DNA of 64,000 bases from JAFAGX01 sp035623335 (GTDB taxonomy: Bacteria; Acidobacteriota; Terriglobia; Terriglobales; Acidobacteriaceae), in NCBI GenBank assembly GCA_035623335.1, contig DASPTQ010000283.1:62001-126000 (forward strand), written 5' to 3'. Under the pieces are notes generated by a model. The model searched no databases and was not told the DNA's origin. It saw only the letters and a program-made list of their open reading frames with translations. The position numbers and the translations under genes are program-made. Below are positions 7,208 through 17,989 of this stretch, piece after piece (positions within the stretch are counted from its first letter, which is position 1; each line of letters opens with the position of its first letter).

Positions 7208-10003
7208 TTGAGCGTCGCCGTCGCCCTCCTCATCCTTTCCTCGATCGCCAGCGGGCAGCAACAACCGCAGCAGGAACTGATCACGGGTATCGAGATACGG
7301 GGCAATCGCCGCATTCCGGCCGATACCATTCGCGCCCGCATCTTCACTCGCGCGGGCGACGTCTATGATCCTGCTGCCTTAGAGCGCGACTTTAACTCCC
7401 TGTGGAACACCAATTATTTCGAGGATATCCGCTTCGAGGGCGAGGAAAATCCCAAGGGGGGCATAAAACTAATTATCTTCGTCAAGGAACGACCTACGAT
7501 TCGCGAGATCAACTATGAAGGGCTCAGCTCAGTCTCGAAAAGCGACGTTCTCGACCGCTTTAAGGAGCGCAAGGTCGGCCTGTCCGTCGAGAGCCAATAC
7601 GATCCGACCAAGGTGAAGCGAGCCGAGGTTGTCATCAAGGAGTTGCTCTCCGAACACGGCCGACAGTTCTCCACCATACGTACCGAGGTGCGTCCTATCC
7701 CGCCGGCGGCGGTGAGCCTCACCTTCGTCATCAAAGAGGGACCGAAGGTGAAAGTGGGCAAGATCACCTTCACCGGAGCCACCCATGTCAAACCCCGCGT
7801 CCTGCGCGCAGCGATGAAGAATTTGAAGCCCATCGGAATTCCTCATTCGATCTTCCTCGAGAACGTGTTTGCCCGGACCTACGATGCCACCAAACTGGAT
7901 GAAGACACCGAGCGGGTTCGCCAGGAATTCCAGAATCGCGGGTACTTTAAGGTGGTGGTAGAGCAGGCGAAGACCAATATCCACGACACCGGGCACCAGG
8001 GCTTTCACATCCCCCTCCTCCAGAAGGGTCCGGGGAAGGCCGTGGATATCACCCTGCCCATCCAGGAAGGCGATCTCTATCACTTGGGCGGCATTACCTT
8101 CAAGGGCAACAAGGCGATTCCCAATAGCGCCGCCCTGCGCACGCTGTTTCCCATCAAAGACGGCGATGTCTTCGATCGCAGCAAGATCGGCAAAGGTCTC
8201 GAGGCTCTCAGCAAAGCTTACGGCCAATATGGATATATCAACTTCACCTCGGTCCCGGAAACCCGCTTCGAGGAAGACAAGAAATTAATTTATATCGACA
8301 TCGATGTCGATGAGGGCAAGCAGTTCTATGTGCGCCGCATCGAATTTCAGGGCAACACCACCACACGCGACAAAGTCATCCGCCGCGAAATTTTGCTGGA
8401 GGAGGGTCAGGTCTACAACCAGCGGCTTTGGGAGCTTAGCTTGCAGCGCCTGAACCAGCTGGGATTCTTCGACCAGTTGAAGCCCGAGGATCCGAGCAAT
8501 ACCGAGCGCCACCTGGACGAACAGAATGGCACGGTCGATCTCCTTCTGAAGGTCAGAGAGAAAGGAAAGAACAGCATCGGGTTGAGCGGTGGGGTCAGCG
8601 GACTGGCGGGAACCTTCGTCGGTGTCAGCTACAGCACCAATAACTTCCTGGGCAAGGGGGAAACCCTGACCATCCAGGCGAACCTCGGCAACCTCGAGCG
8701 CAGCCTCATGTTCGGATTTACCGAGCCCTATCTCTTGGACCGGCCCTTGACCTGGGGTTTCACCATTTACTACACCCGCTTCATTTACGATCAGGCGCGC
8801 GAAGCGGCCTTGTTCAGCGGGCAACAGATCAACCTGCCCTCCGCCTTGCAGGAGAATCTGCAGAACTACACGCAATCCAGCCGCGGATTCACCACCAGCC
8901 TCTCCTATCCCATACGCCGCACCTACAAGCGTTTGGGCATCGCCTACCAGTTGGACATCTCCGACATCGTAGCCCTGACCACAGCTTCGAAAACGCTATT
9001 CGATACCCTGCAGTTCAGCGGGATCACCGGCCCAAGCGCTCTGAACGGCATCGTCACCAGCAAGATCACTCCCAGCTTCACCAAGAATTCCCTGGATCGT
9101 CCCCTGTTTCCCCACAGCGGCAGCAACATCTTCTTTGGCGCCGAGATCGCCGGCTTAGGAGGCACCGTCCGGACCTTTCGGCCGGTAGTACAACTGACCC
9201 ATTGGTTTCCTATGCAGAACCGGCGCAATACCATCGGACTTCACTTTGTCGGCTCTTTTCTCACCGGTTATGGCGGGCTGGTACCGCCTCCGTTCCAGCG
9301 CTTCTACGACGGCGGAGAAAACGATCTACGCGGTTTTGATATCCGCTCGATCTCTCCTGTTTCCTTCTTGCCCACGGTGAACTCGGTTCCCTTGCGCAAC
9401 CCGGACGGGACGATCGTACCCAAGAACCCGGCCAATCCACTGCAAGGCAATTACACGATTCCGATCCCGGTCGACCAAATTGTGTTTCCGGGCGGCGATT
9501 TGAGCCTCACCGGCAACGCGGAATACCGCATTACCATCGCCGGGCCGGTATCCCTGGCGCCCTTCATGGACTTCGGGTTGGAGCCCATTCTCAGGCCGTC
9601 CCAACTGAAGATTTCCAATACGGAATTGAATTTGCTGAATACCACTTCGTTTGGGTGTCCTTCGCTCGACGTAGCGTTCGATTGCCAGGGGGGAACGACC
9701 AAGACTTTTTCTCCCTATCTGTACCCCTTGGCCGGTACCAATTGGACTCCCCGCATGTCCACCGGACTCGAGCTGCAGGTCTTCTTACCCGTGATCAACG
9801 CTCCCTTCCGAATTTATTGGGCCTACAATCCCCTGCGATTGGACCAGATCGCAAACTCGCCGATTCCGATCACCCGCAATATGTTCCCCGTCGGTGCGGC
9901 CGGGGACTACACGTACGAGGTGACCAAGAACGCGTTTAGCCCGGCCTATCAGCTGCGGGAACCGCGGAAAACCTTCCGCTTCACCGTGGCCACCACGTTC
10001 TAG
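7208..10003 (+). CDS. bamA: Outer membrane protein assembly factor BamA
   Basis: 931-residue Omp85 protein that inserts beta-barrel proteins into the outer membrane. Several POTRA domains occupy residues of about 20-430 (first at LITGIEIRGNRRIPADTIRA). The barrel follows, with the lid motif GGENDLRGFDIRSISP and a C-terminal Phe (VATTF). The reported TTG start at 7208 lies inside a hydrophobic signal stretch. An ATG at 7105, preceded by AGGAGAG, opens a +1 frame; fusing it through a one-base shift between 7105 and 7170 would give a longer basic N-terminus plus the full signal segment SYLSFAEELWGLILSVAVA. The true N-terminus is therefore probably longer than annotated. skp/ompH follows, as in many genomes. 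Confidence 0.93.
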   Translation: MSVAVALLILSSIASGQQQPQQELITGIEIRGNRRIPADTIRARIFTRAGDVYDPAALERDFNSLWNTNYFEDIRFEGEENPKGGIKLIIFVKERPTIREINYEGLSSVSKSDVLDRFKERKVGLSVESQYDPTKVKRAEVVIKELLSEHGRQFSTIRTEVRPIPPAAVSLTFVIKEGPKVKVGKITFTGATHVKPRVLRAAMKNLKPIGIPHSIFLENVFARTYDATKLDEDTERVRQEFQNRGYFKVVVEQAKTNIHDTGHQGFHIPLLQKGPGKAVDITLPIQEGDLYHLGGITFKGNKAIPNSAALRTLFPIKDGDVFDRSKIGKGLEALSKAYGQYGYINFTSVPETRFEEDKKLIYIDIDVDEGKQFYVRRIEFQGNTTTRDKVIRREILLEEGQVYNQRLWELSLQRLNQLGFFDQLKPEDPSNTERHLDEQNGTVDLLLKVREKGKNSIGLSGGVSGLAGTFVGVSYSTNNFLGKGETLTIQANLGNLERSLMFGFTEPYLLDRPLTWGFTIYYTRFIYDQAREAALFSGQQINLPSALQENLQNYTQSSRGFTTSLSYPIRRTYKRLGIAYQLDISDIVALTTASKTLFDTLQFSGITGPSALNGIVTSKITPSFTKNSLDRPLFPHSGSNIFFGAEIAGLGGTVRTFRPVVQLTHWFPMQNRRNTIGLHFVGSFLTGYGGLVPPPFQRFYDGGENDLRGFDIRSISPVSFLPTVNSVPLRNPDGTIVPKNPANPLQGNYTIPIPVDQIVFPGGDLSLTGNAEYRITIAGPVSLAPFMDFGLEPILRPSQLKISNTELNLLNTTSFGCPSLDVAFDCQGGTTKTFSPYLYPLAGTNWTPRMSTGLELQVFLPVINAPFRIYWAYNPLRLDQIANSPIPITRNMFPVGAAGDYTYEVTKNAFSPAYQLREPRKTFRFTVATTF

Positions 10004-10058
10004 CGATTGCGAAGATGCAATCGTCGACCAGTAGAAGCTCGCAACGCCGTGCCGCGGT

Positions 10059-10088
10059 TTGACGCTCAGGCGGCAATCTTCCTATAAT
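10059..10088 (+). promoter_or_regulatory. Sigma-70 promoter upstream of the Skp/OmpH gene
   Basis: TTGACG at 10059-10064 and TATAAT at 10083-10088 with an 18-bp spacer. This implies an approximately 180-nt untranslated leader before the gene at 10274. The leader holds no gene or riboswitch that I recognise. Confidence 0.65.
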
Positions 10089-10273
10089 GGCGATTATCCA
10101 TACCCTGACAATCAGGAGAGGTATGGTGTGGGCATTGCGCTTGCGACAGTGGCGCGAGGCGCTGGGCATTTGGTGTGCCTCCAAGTTAATGTGCAAATGA
10201 TGGCCCGGCCCAGTATTATCTCTGTGACCCAATCAATTCCAGGAAGCAGTTTCAAGGAGTACAAAACCAACCC

Positions 10274-11014
10274 ATGAACAACAAGTGTTTGCAGTTCCTA
10301 CTGGTCGTAGTGTTTGCCTTTTCCGCGTCTGCTCTGGCCCAAACCGCCAACGCGGATCCTGGTTTGCCCGCTGCGCCCAGTGCATCCAACTCCCCCAGCA
10401 CGGCGACCGAAGCTAATCCGGTCGGTGGAAACAAGCTTGCCACGATCAACGTTGAACAGGCGATTTTCGCTTGCAACGAAGGGCAACGCGACTTCGAGGT
10501 CCTGAGCAAGAAGCTCGAGCCCAAGCAAACCGAGCTGAAGAACATGAATGACGAAGTCGAGAACCTGAAGAAGCAGCTCAACACTTCCGGGGACAAGCTG
10601 AGCGAAGACGCCCGCAACAACCTTGTCAAGCAGATCGAGCAGAAGCAGAAGAACCTGGAGCGCACGGTTCAGGATGCCCGGGACGATGCCCAGTCTCAGC
10701 AAAACGAGATCGCGCAGCGCATCCTGCAAAAGATGGCTCCGGTGATCGTGAAGTACGCCGGCGACAAAGGCTACGGTGTGATCGTGGATACTTCGAATCC
10801 CTGGCCGCAAGGACCTGTGCTGTGGGCTGCGCCTTCGGTCGACATAACCAAGGCGATTGTGGATCTTTATAACGTCCAATCCGGCGTGCCGGCGCCAGCC
10901 AGGCCCACTTCCCAGAAACCAAGCATCCCGGGAGCAACCACCACCAAACCAGCGGCGCCCGCCAAACCTGCGGGAGCGCCGGGCACGACGGCACCTCCCA
11001 ACCAGCCGAAATAG
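10274..11014 (+). CDS. OmpH/Skp-family periplasmic chaperone
   Basis: 246 residues with a Sec signal peptide (MNNKCLQFLLVVVFAFSASA, cleavage near ALA-QT). The family core starts at KLATINVEQAIFACNEGQRD. It continues through a charged coiled-coil of about residues 75-145 (KKLEPKQTELKNMNDEVENL), the tentacle of Skp, and closes with the KYAGDKGYGVIVDTS strand. A Pro/Ala/Lys/Thr-rich tail of about 45 residues follows. Skp holds unfolded outer-membrane proteins for BamA, and the gene directly follows bamA, supporting that role. A ribosome-binding site (AAGGAG) precedes the ATG. Confidence 0.88.
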   Translation: MNNKCLQFLLVVVFAFSASALAQTANADPGLPAAPSASNSPSTATEANPVGGNKLATINVEQAIFACNEGQRDFEVLSKKLEPKQTELKNMNDEVENLKKQLNTSGDKLSEDARNNLVKQIEQKQKNLERTVQDARDDAQSQQNEIAQRILQKMAPVIVKYAGDKGYGVIVDTSNPWPQGPVLWAAPSVDITKAIVDLYNVQSGVPAPARPTSQKPSIPGATTTKPAAPAKPAGAPGTTAPPNQPK

Positions 11015-11050
11015 TCGCGACAGCCGCGGGTGGCAGAAGGTTCCCAAAAC

Positions 11051-11078
11051 GGCCGCATCGCCCGCGGCCTTTTCTTTT
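11051..11078 (+). terminator. Rho-independent terminator after the Skp/OmpH gene
   Basis: GGCCGC at 11051-11056 pairs with GCGGCC at 11064-11069 across a 7-nt loop, then TTTTCTTTT. It separates the Skp/OmpH gene from the TonB-family gene. Confidence 0.8.
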
Positions 11079-11145
11079 CGCCATCCGCACCCGAACGAGC
11101 TCGTCGCGGTGTCTCTAGAACCAGCACGGATCCGGAGGACATCGC

Positions 11146-11880
11146 GTGTTTGTCGCCGACCGAGACTCTCTCTGGGACAATCGCTCCCGTCGCCGCTGGA
11201 CGAGCCTGGCTTCTGTTGCCGTTGAGATGGGAATTGCAGCCGGACTGCTGTTGATGCCCCTGCTCGAGCCCCAGGGCCCGCCGTTGCTGCGAGCGATTAT
11301 TGAATCCCTTCCCCTTCCCGCTGCCCCGGCAGGAAGGGCATCGAGTGCCCGCGTACATTCGAAGGGTGGCTTCACCAGCAAGGCGGCTGGCCACATTCTG
11401 CTAGCGCCGACTAAGGTCCCGCGAGAGATCTCCGATCAGGAAACCGATGAGCCCCCGCCCCCTGACTTTTTGGGTGGCAACGGAGGGGAAGGCGGCACGG
11501 GACCGAACAGCCTGGGCAATTCGCTGTGGGAGGGCATTGGAGCCGGCACGGGCGCGTCGCTTGCCCCTCCGAACCCACCTCCCTCGAACCACTCGCCACA
11601 CATCTCTCACAGCATGGAGGGTAGTCTCTATCACCAAGTACAGCCGGAATATCCCCCGCTTGCCAAGCAGGCTCGGGTTCAAGGAACCGTGGTGTTGCGT
11701 GCCGTCATCGATGGCGAAGGTAAGATCGAAAATCTTGAGGTGGTTAGCGGCCATCCCTGGCTGGTCGGGGCTGCCCTCAAAGCCGTCCAACAATGGCGCT
11801 ATCGCCCTTACTATCTGAATGGGCAACCGGTCGAGGTGGAGACTCAGATCACGGTTCACTTTACGCTCACCGGTGGATAG
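11146..11880 (+). CDS. TonB-family protein
   Basis: 244 residues from a GTG start preceded by CGGAGGAC. An N-terminal hydrophobic segment (LASVAVEMGIAAGLLLMPLL) anchors it in the inner membrane. The middle is Pro/Gly-rich (DEPPPPDFLGGNGGEGG). Residues of about 155-244 form the TonB C-terminal fold (VQPEYPPLAKQARVQGTVVL, ALKAVQQWRYRPYYLNGQPV). TonB domains transmit inner-membrane energy to outer-membrane receptors; in Acidobacteriota many lone TonB-fold proteins exist with unknown partners. No ExbB/ExbD pair is adjacent. Confidence 0.85.
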   Translation: MFVADRDSLWDNRSRRRWTSLASVAVEMGIAAGLLLMPLLEPQGPPLLRAIIESLPLPAAPAGRASSARVHSKGGFTSKAAGHILLAPTKVPREISDQETDEPPPPDFLGGNGGEGGTGPNSLGNSLWEGIGAGTGASLAPPNPPPSNHSPHISHSMEGSLYHQVQPEYPPLAKQARVQGTVVLRAVIDGEGKIENLEVVSGHPWLVGAALKAVQQWRYRPYYLNGQPVEVETQITVHFTLTGG

Positions 11881-11933
11881 AAGTCGCCTCCCGGCATGGT
11901 ACGGCGGTAACCTTGGGCCATCCTCAGGCTCGC

Positions 11934-11946
11934 TATAATTCTTTCA
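11934..11946 (+). promoter_or_regulatory. -10 box abutting the alr start
   Basis: A perfect TATAAT at 11934-11939 ends 7 nt before the GTG at 11947; there is no Shine-Dalgarno between. A weak TTGGGC lies 15 bp upstream. This suggests a leaderless alr transcript. Confidence 0.5.
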
Positions 11947-13116
11947 GTGGCTACCATCGAACTTCAACAGCGCGTGGCGACGCGGCCCACTTGGGCGGAA
12001 GTTTCTCTGGCGGGCTTGCGCCAAAACTTCCGCGTGCTCGAGCGCCACCTCGGCCCAAACATAACCATCTGTGCCATCGTGAAGGCCGACGCCTACGGAC
12101 ACGGCGCGGTCGAGTGTTCCCGAGCTCTGCAAGAAGAAGGCGCTCGTTGGTTTGGCGTCACCTCGCTCGACGAGGCTATCCCCCTGCGGGAAGCCGGCAT
12201 CAGCGGGGATATTCTGCTGCTTACGGGGTTTTGGCGTGGTGAGGAGGAAGAGATTGTCCGCCTGAAACTCACTCCTACGGTTTGGGAAACCGAGCAGATC
12301 AAGTTGCTCGACCGGGCGGCAGGTGAGCTGGGAGTCCGGCATCCGGTTCACTTGAAGGTGGACACAGGCATGGGACGGCTCGGAGTCACGCCGCAACAGT
12401 TGCCGCAGATTGCTTCGGCGCTGCGCTCTTCTGCCCACCTCGTGGTAGAGGGTCTTTCTACGCATTTTGCTTCTTCGGAGGTGCTCGATGCACCCTCGGC
12501 GCCGGACCAGCTAAGTTGCTTTCGAGACGTATGGCGTTGCCTGAAACAAGAAGGATTCGCCCCTCCCATCGTGCACATGGCCAACACCGGCGCCGTCATT
12601 TCGCGCCGTGAATCCTGGAATACGATGGTGCGCCCGGGAATCGCGCTCTATGGGTATCACTTGCCATTCGAGCGCGCCGGGCGGGAAGTAAGCGGAAGCG
12701 GATTGCGGCTTGGGGTTCAGCCGATCTTGTCCTGGAAAACGCGCATCCTTTCTCTGCGCGACGTGCCTCAGAACCAGGCCCTCGGCTACGGAGGAACCTA
12801 CGTCACCAAGGCTCCCACCCGCATCGCGGTGCTTCCCGTCGGCTACGCCGATGGGCTGCATCGTTCTCTCTCGTCCTGCGGCCGCGTGATCGTCCGCGAA
12901 CATTACGCGCCCATCGTAGGCCGCATCTCCATGGACCTTACCTTGGTGGACGTAACCGGGCTTCCCGGAGTCGCCGTGGGAGATGAAGCCATACTGCTCG
13001 GATCTTTCGACTCCCTCAGCGTGGATGCGCACGAACATGCCGTACTGGCCAACACGTTGATTTATGAAATTCTCTGTGGAATCTCTAAACGCGTACCGAG
13101 AAGGTACGTCGGCTAA
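11947..13116 (+). CDS. alr: Alanine racemase
   Basis: 389-residue PLP-dependent alanine racemase supplying D-alanine for peptidoglycan. The PLP lysine sits in AIVKADAYGHGAVE (Lys46). The substrate/PLP region HLKVDTGMGRLGV, the catalytic tyrosine segment NQALGYGGTYVT and the RISMDLTLVDVT motif are intact. Length is normal. The GTG start at 11947 places the conserved TWAEVSLAGLRQN at the expected distance from the N-terminus. Confidence 0.96.
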   Translation: MATIELQQRVATRPTWAEVSLAGLRQNFRVLERHLGPNITICAIVKADAYGHGAVECSRALQEEGARWFGVTSLDEAIPLREAGISGDILLLTGFWRGEEEEIVRLKLTPTVWETEQIKLLDRAAGELGVRHPVHLKVDTGMGRLGVTPQQLPQIASALRSSAHLVVEGLSTHFASSEVLDAPSAPDQLSCFRDVWRCLKQEGFAPPIVHMANTGAVISRRESWNTMVRPGIALYGYHLPFERAGREVSGSGLRLGVQPILSWKTRILSLRDVPQNQALGYGGTYVTKAPTRIAVLPVGYADGLHRSLSSCGRVIVREHYAPIVGRISMDLTLVDVTGLPGVAVGDEAILLGSFDSLSVDAHEHAVLANTLIYEILCGISKRVPRRYVG

Positions 13117-13430
13117 GTACGAAGAATCACCGTAGCTGGCCACGTTCTGGCTTCCCCATTGCTTGAGAAAGACGGCATGGATCGATAGGTGAAGGCCTTC
13201 GCCCGTAATCTCCTCTTGCGACTCACCCCGACCAATCGCTTTGCCTTTGCCACCGCCTTCGGTGGATCGGGAGGGCCGGCAAAATTCCCTGCAGTATTTC
13301 TCCGTCAACCATTTGGCGGCCACGCCGCCCACGATTCCTTCCGCCTGTCTTCGAACCCACACGAACGTCAGACGTAGCTCTTCGACCGCGTACTCTGTTC
13401 ATTTTGGATCGCTCTGTTGTATGGTTAAAG
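13117..13430 (+). other. Intergenic stretch without recognised gene
   Basis: Open frames here are short or are antisense extensions running back across alr. I see no recognisable domain, RNA or repeat. Confidence 0.5.
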
Positions 13431-14555
13431 ATGTTCATGGCTTCCCGCTTTGCGCAGTGGATGTACGAATGGGAGACACGGCTCACTTCCGTGGACAGTA
13501 ATCGCGTCATCCGTCCACTGGAGTGGGGACTGGAATGGACACGCGACTGGCCGTGTCGCAACGGCTTCGCTCCGGGATACCTGCCTCGAGATGGCGAAAG
13601 CTTCTTGCGCGAGTACAATCGGCGAATCCTGTCCGCCAGCGACGAGTTCTATTCTTACCGCACGCCTACGGACTTCCGCCTGGAGCGCCGCGAAATCCGC
13701 GTCTTCAGCACCCGTGCCCTGCCGGATCCCCGTTTAGAGAACAAGGTTGCGGGCACCTACAGCGATTTTTTGCGCTTCACCTCGCCGGTTCCCACGCCCT
13801 TTGCGGAAAACAATCTGGTCAGCGCCCGTTGGTTTCCCGCGCGCGGCAAACGCGCCCTGGTGCTGCTGCCGCATTGGAATTCGGATGCGATCGCCTATAC
13901 CAGTCTGTGCTGGGCTCTGAATCTGCTCGGGATCTCGGTTCTGCGCCTTAGCCTGCCCTACCACGACATTCGCATGCCGGCCGAGATCCAGCGCGCCGAC
14001 TACGCCGTCTCCGCCAATCTGAGCCGTACGCTTGACGCCTGCCGTCAGGGGGTTCTCGATGTCCGCTGCTGCCTGGATTGGCTGGAGTCCCAGGGATTTC
14101 GTCGGTTAGGAATTGTGGGCACCAGTCTGGGTTCCTGTTACGCCTTCCTGGCTGCCGCCCATGACCCGCGCATACGGGTTGCCGCCTTCAATCATATCTC
14201 CACTTACTTCGCGGACGTGGTGTGGTACGGACAGTCCACCCGCCATATCCGTCAGGGGTTGGAGTCCGAAATCGACCTGGAACGCTTGCGAACTCTGTGG
14301 AGTGCCATCAGTCCAATGTCGTATTTCGAGCAATTTGCACGCTGGCCGAAGCGGTCGCTCCTCATCTATGCCAAATACGATATGACTTTCTTGCCGGAAT
14401 TCTCGCGCAGCGTGGTCGAACAGTTCGCCCGCCACGGCCTTGATAACCGGGTGGTGGCTTTGCCCTGTGGCCATTACACAACCGGCGAGACGCCCTTCAA
14501 GTACATCGATGGCTGGCAAATCGCGTCCTTCCTGCGCACCGCCTTTGAAACCTAA
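13431..14555 (+). CDS. Alpha/beta hydrolase-fold protein
   Basis: 374 residues from the ATG at 13431. The nucleophile elbow GIVGTSLGSCYAF (Gly-x-Ser-x-Gly) follows a strand/helix typical of the fold. The oxyanion-side strand is ALVLLPHWNSDA, and a plausible acid (KYDMTFLPEF) and His (LPCGHYTTGE) follow in order, completing a Ser-Asp-His triad. No signal peptide is seen, so a cytoplasmic location is inferred. The substrate is unknown; it resembles large esterase/dienelactone-hydrolase-like acidobacterial proteins rather than a characterised enzyme. No operon partner is evident. Confidence 0.75.
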   Translation: MFMASRFAQWMYEWETRLTSVDSNRVIRPLEWGLEWTRDWPCRNGFAPGYLPRDGESFLREYNRRILSASDEFYSYRTPTDFRLERREIRVFSTRALPDPRLENKVAGTYSDFLRFTSPVPTPFAENNLVSARWFPARGKRALVLLPHWNSDAIAYTSLCWALNLLGISVLRLSLPYHDIRMPAEIQRADYAVSANLSRTLDACRQGVLDVRCCLDWLESQGFRRLGIVGTSLGSCYAFLAAAHDPRIRVAAFNHISTYFADVVWYGQSTRHIRQGLESEIDLERLRTLWSAISPMSYFEQFARWPKRSLLIYAKYDMTFLPEFSRSVVEQFARHGLDNRVVALPCGHYTTGETPFKYIDGWQIASFLRTAFET

Positions 14556-14708
14556 GTCCCCGGTTGTCCCCACTCTAGGATCCCCAGGGCATCCTTGTAC
14601 CCCAGTCCGAGGATGAAGAAGTGCCCCGTGCCAAACGCCTGGCTGCTTGTTTAGAATTGAATTTGCGCAGCCAGCCGATAGGAAGGCGCGAGCCATCCAT
14701 GGTAGCCT

Positions 14709-14830
14709 GTGATCAAACTTCGAAAGGACAACTTCCTGCTCGGCACCGATCCTGGGCGCCTCGACTTGGCGGTCATTCACGGCTTCCTAAGGGAGTCCTA
14801 CTGGGCCCAAGGCGTCCTGATGTCGGGTCG
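14709..14830 (+). pseudogene. N-terminal remnant of a GNAT acetyltransferase
   Basis: The first 40 or so codons from the GTG at 14709 read MIKLRKDNFLLGTDPGRLDL then AVIHGFLRESYWAQG. This is the hallmark start of small GNAT acetyltransferases (D-hhh-h-FL-SYWA-G). The homology then stops and the frame runs into the glyA leader. No rest of the domain is visible, so this is read as a truncated relic. The surrounding 14556-14880 interval holds nothing else I recognise. Confidence 0.55.
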
Positions 14831-14880
14831 GCGTAATAGGCCCCGCCCCAGTTGCTTGGGCAAGTCTGTTGGAGGTAAGG

Positions 14881-16173
<1,293 letters not shown>

Positions 16174-16250
16174 CCTGGAGAGAGGGGAGCAGGTTCGGGG
16201 CCTTCCTTTCGTTCTCCGGGGTCTCTGCCCTCGGGACTGCAACGGATTCC

Positions 16251-17417
16251 GTGAAAGTCGCGATTGACATTCGTCGGATTACGCAGTTTGGTGTAGGCAC
16301 CTACACTCGCAACGTGGTGCGAGCGCTCGCCAGGATCGATCATTACAACCAGTATGTCCTACTCGGTTCCCCGCAAGAGGCAGCCGAGATTGGTTCCCTG
16401 CCCTCGAACTTCACCTGTGTTGCCCTGGTCGAGCCGGATAACACGCCCAAGGGCTACTTTGAATGTCGGGCGACGATTAAGCGCTTGCGTTGCGACATAG
16501 CGCACATCCCCCACTTGTTTTCCATACCGCGCAATCTGCCGTGCCCTTACGTGATCACCGTGCACGACGTGCTCGAGCACATGTATGGGGCGGGGGAGGG
16601 ATCGGGGCTGAGGCGTTCCTTGCACTTTCATTTCACCCGCCATGTTCTCAAAGGGGCCAAACGCATTCTGGCTGTTTCCAAGTTCACGAAGAGCGAGATC
16701 GAGAAGTTGTTTGCCATTCCCAGCCAGCGCATCGAAGTGATTTACAACGCCATCGATGAACGATTCCTCCGCGGTCACGCCACCGAGGCCGATCGCCAAA
16801 TCCTGGCAGAACGTTACCTGGTGACCTATCCCTTCTTGCTGTATGCCGGTCGCATCAGCCCGCACAAGAACCTGGTGCGGATCATCGAAGCCTTCTCCGC
16901 CCTCAAGGCGCAACTCGAAAAGCAATCTCTCCATGCTGACCTCAAGCTGATCATCATCGGCGACGAACTCTCGAAGCATCCCGATCTTCGCCGCACGGTG
17001 ATCCGCAGCGGCGTCCAAAACGACGTGCGCTTCATGGGATTCATTCCGATTGAGATGCTTCGATTGTTTTACGACGCGGCCAAAGTCTTCGTCTTCCCCT
17101 CCCTCTATGAAGGATTTGGGCTGCCACCGCTCGAAGCCATGGCCCATGGCACACCGGTGATCACCTCCAATATCTCTTCTCTTCCGGAAGTGGTTGGCAA
17201 CGCGGCAGTCCTGGTGAACCCGGAAAACGTCTTCGAGATCATGCGGGCGCTGCACCGGGTACTGCTCGATCAGTCCGTGCGCGACAAGCTTAGCCAGCGC
17301 GGATACGAGCAGGTCAAGAAGTTTTCCTGGGACGCTTCGGCACAACGCATTCTTGCCGTGTATGAGGAGGTCACGACCGGGGTTCAAGCTCGAGCTGGCG
17401 TCCACAGCGTGGCTTGA
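16251..17417 (+). CDS. Family 4-type glycosyltransferase
   Basis: 388 residues from a GTG start. The GT-B fold is evident: an N-terminal acceptor domain (MKVAIDIRRITQFGVGTYTR), the linker ILAVSKFTKSEIEK, the donor-domain start LLYAGRISPHKNLVRIIEAF, and the sugar-nucleotide motif SLYEGFGLPPLEAMAHGTPV with the EX7E pair. This family transfers sugars from nucleotide donors to cell-surface glycans or lipids. The acceptor is not identifiable, and no other polysaccharide genes adjoin it. Confidence 0.88.
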   Translation: MKVAIDIRRITQFGVGTYTRNVVRALARIDHYNQYVLLGSPQEAAEIGSLPSNFTCVALVEPDNTPKGYFECRATIKRLRCDIAHIPHLFSIPRNLPCPYVITVHDVLEHMYGAGEGSGLRRSLHFHFTRHVLKGAKRILAVSKFTKSEIEKLFAIPSQRIEVIYNAIDERFLRGHATEADRQILAERYLVTYPFLLYAGRISPHKNLVRIIEAFSALKAQLEKQSLHADLKLIIIGDELSKHPDLRRTVIRSGVQNDVRFMGFIPIEMLRLFYDAAKVFVFPSLYEGFGLPPLEAMAHGTPVITSNISSLPEVVGNAAVLVNPENVFEIMRALHRVLLDQSVRDKLSQRGYEQVKKFSWDASAQRILAVYEEVTTGVQARAGVHSVA

Positions 17418-17539
17418 AGTTCAGATTCTGTGTTGCCCAGGGTCATTCTGGCCGAGCCCTCATGCCCGCAACGGTTGCGGGTAGCTGGAGGACGATCGAA
17501 TCATCTCCTGGCCCGACCTGCTTCCTGCCATCCGGCTAT

Positions 17540-17719
17540 TCAGGCATTCTTCAGCAGCGGAATCCCCGGTGAAGCCAGCCCCAGGCGACGGAGTTTGTCT
17601 GCCAAACGCTTGCGGTCAGGTTCGGATGAGGCAGCGGCATAACGCTTGCGCAGCTGGTCAGCTTTTTCCTTGCGGGTACGGCGACGCCGGATTTCCGGTC
17701 GTCGGCTGGGTGCGGACAT
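17540..17719 (-). CDS. Small basic protein, DUF6800-like
   Basis: 59 residues from the ATG at 17719, which is preceded by AAAGGAG at a proper distance. The frame is open upstream to 17806, but that extension lacks such a site. The protein is extremely Arg/Lys-rich and helical (MSAPSRRPEIRRRRTRKEKA, KRLADKLRRLGL), resembling small DUF6800-type proteins with an R-R-x-E-I-x-R-R-R-x-R-x-K start. The basic character suggests nucleic-acid or ribosome contact, but this is inference only. Confidence 0.6.
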   Translation of the reverse strand: MSAPSRRPEIRRRRTRKEKADQLRKRYAAASSEPDRKRLADKLRRLGLASPGIPLLKNA

Positions 17720-17989
17720 CAGGGTTGCTCCTTTGTCTGTAGCTTCCTGAGGAACTTGTGGCAGCCCGAACGGTTTCGCCCGAAACTGCTCACGGTTGGA
17801 TGGCACGCATTATAGACGTAGCATGACCCGACGCGCAAAGCCTCGATGCCTGGCTTTCGCTAGAGCGAACATTCTCCGCGAGGGCAGGGAGCTCTATCGC
17901 AGCCGTCTGCTGCAACTCATCAGTTGGCCCTTCGCAGACCGCTGCACCCGAAGCGCAACTTGACGATGGACCGCCCGGGATGCCGCCCT

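Noticed and set aside
13189..13377. 62-codon forward frame between alr and the hydrolase
   Set aside because: Low-information Arg/Ser/Pro-rich translation without a ribosome-binding site.
16359..17405. 348-codon open frame antisense to the glycosyltransferase
   Set aside because: No domain or ribosome-binding site; the forward gene has clear GT-B motifs.
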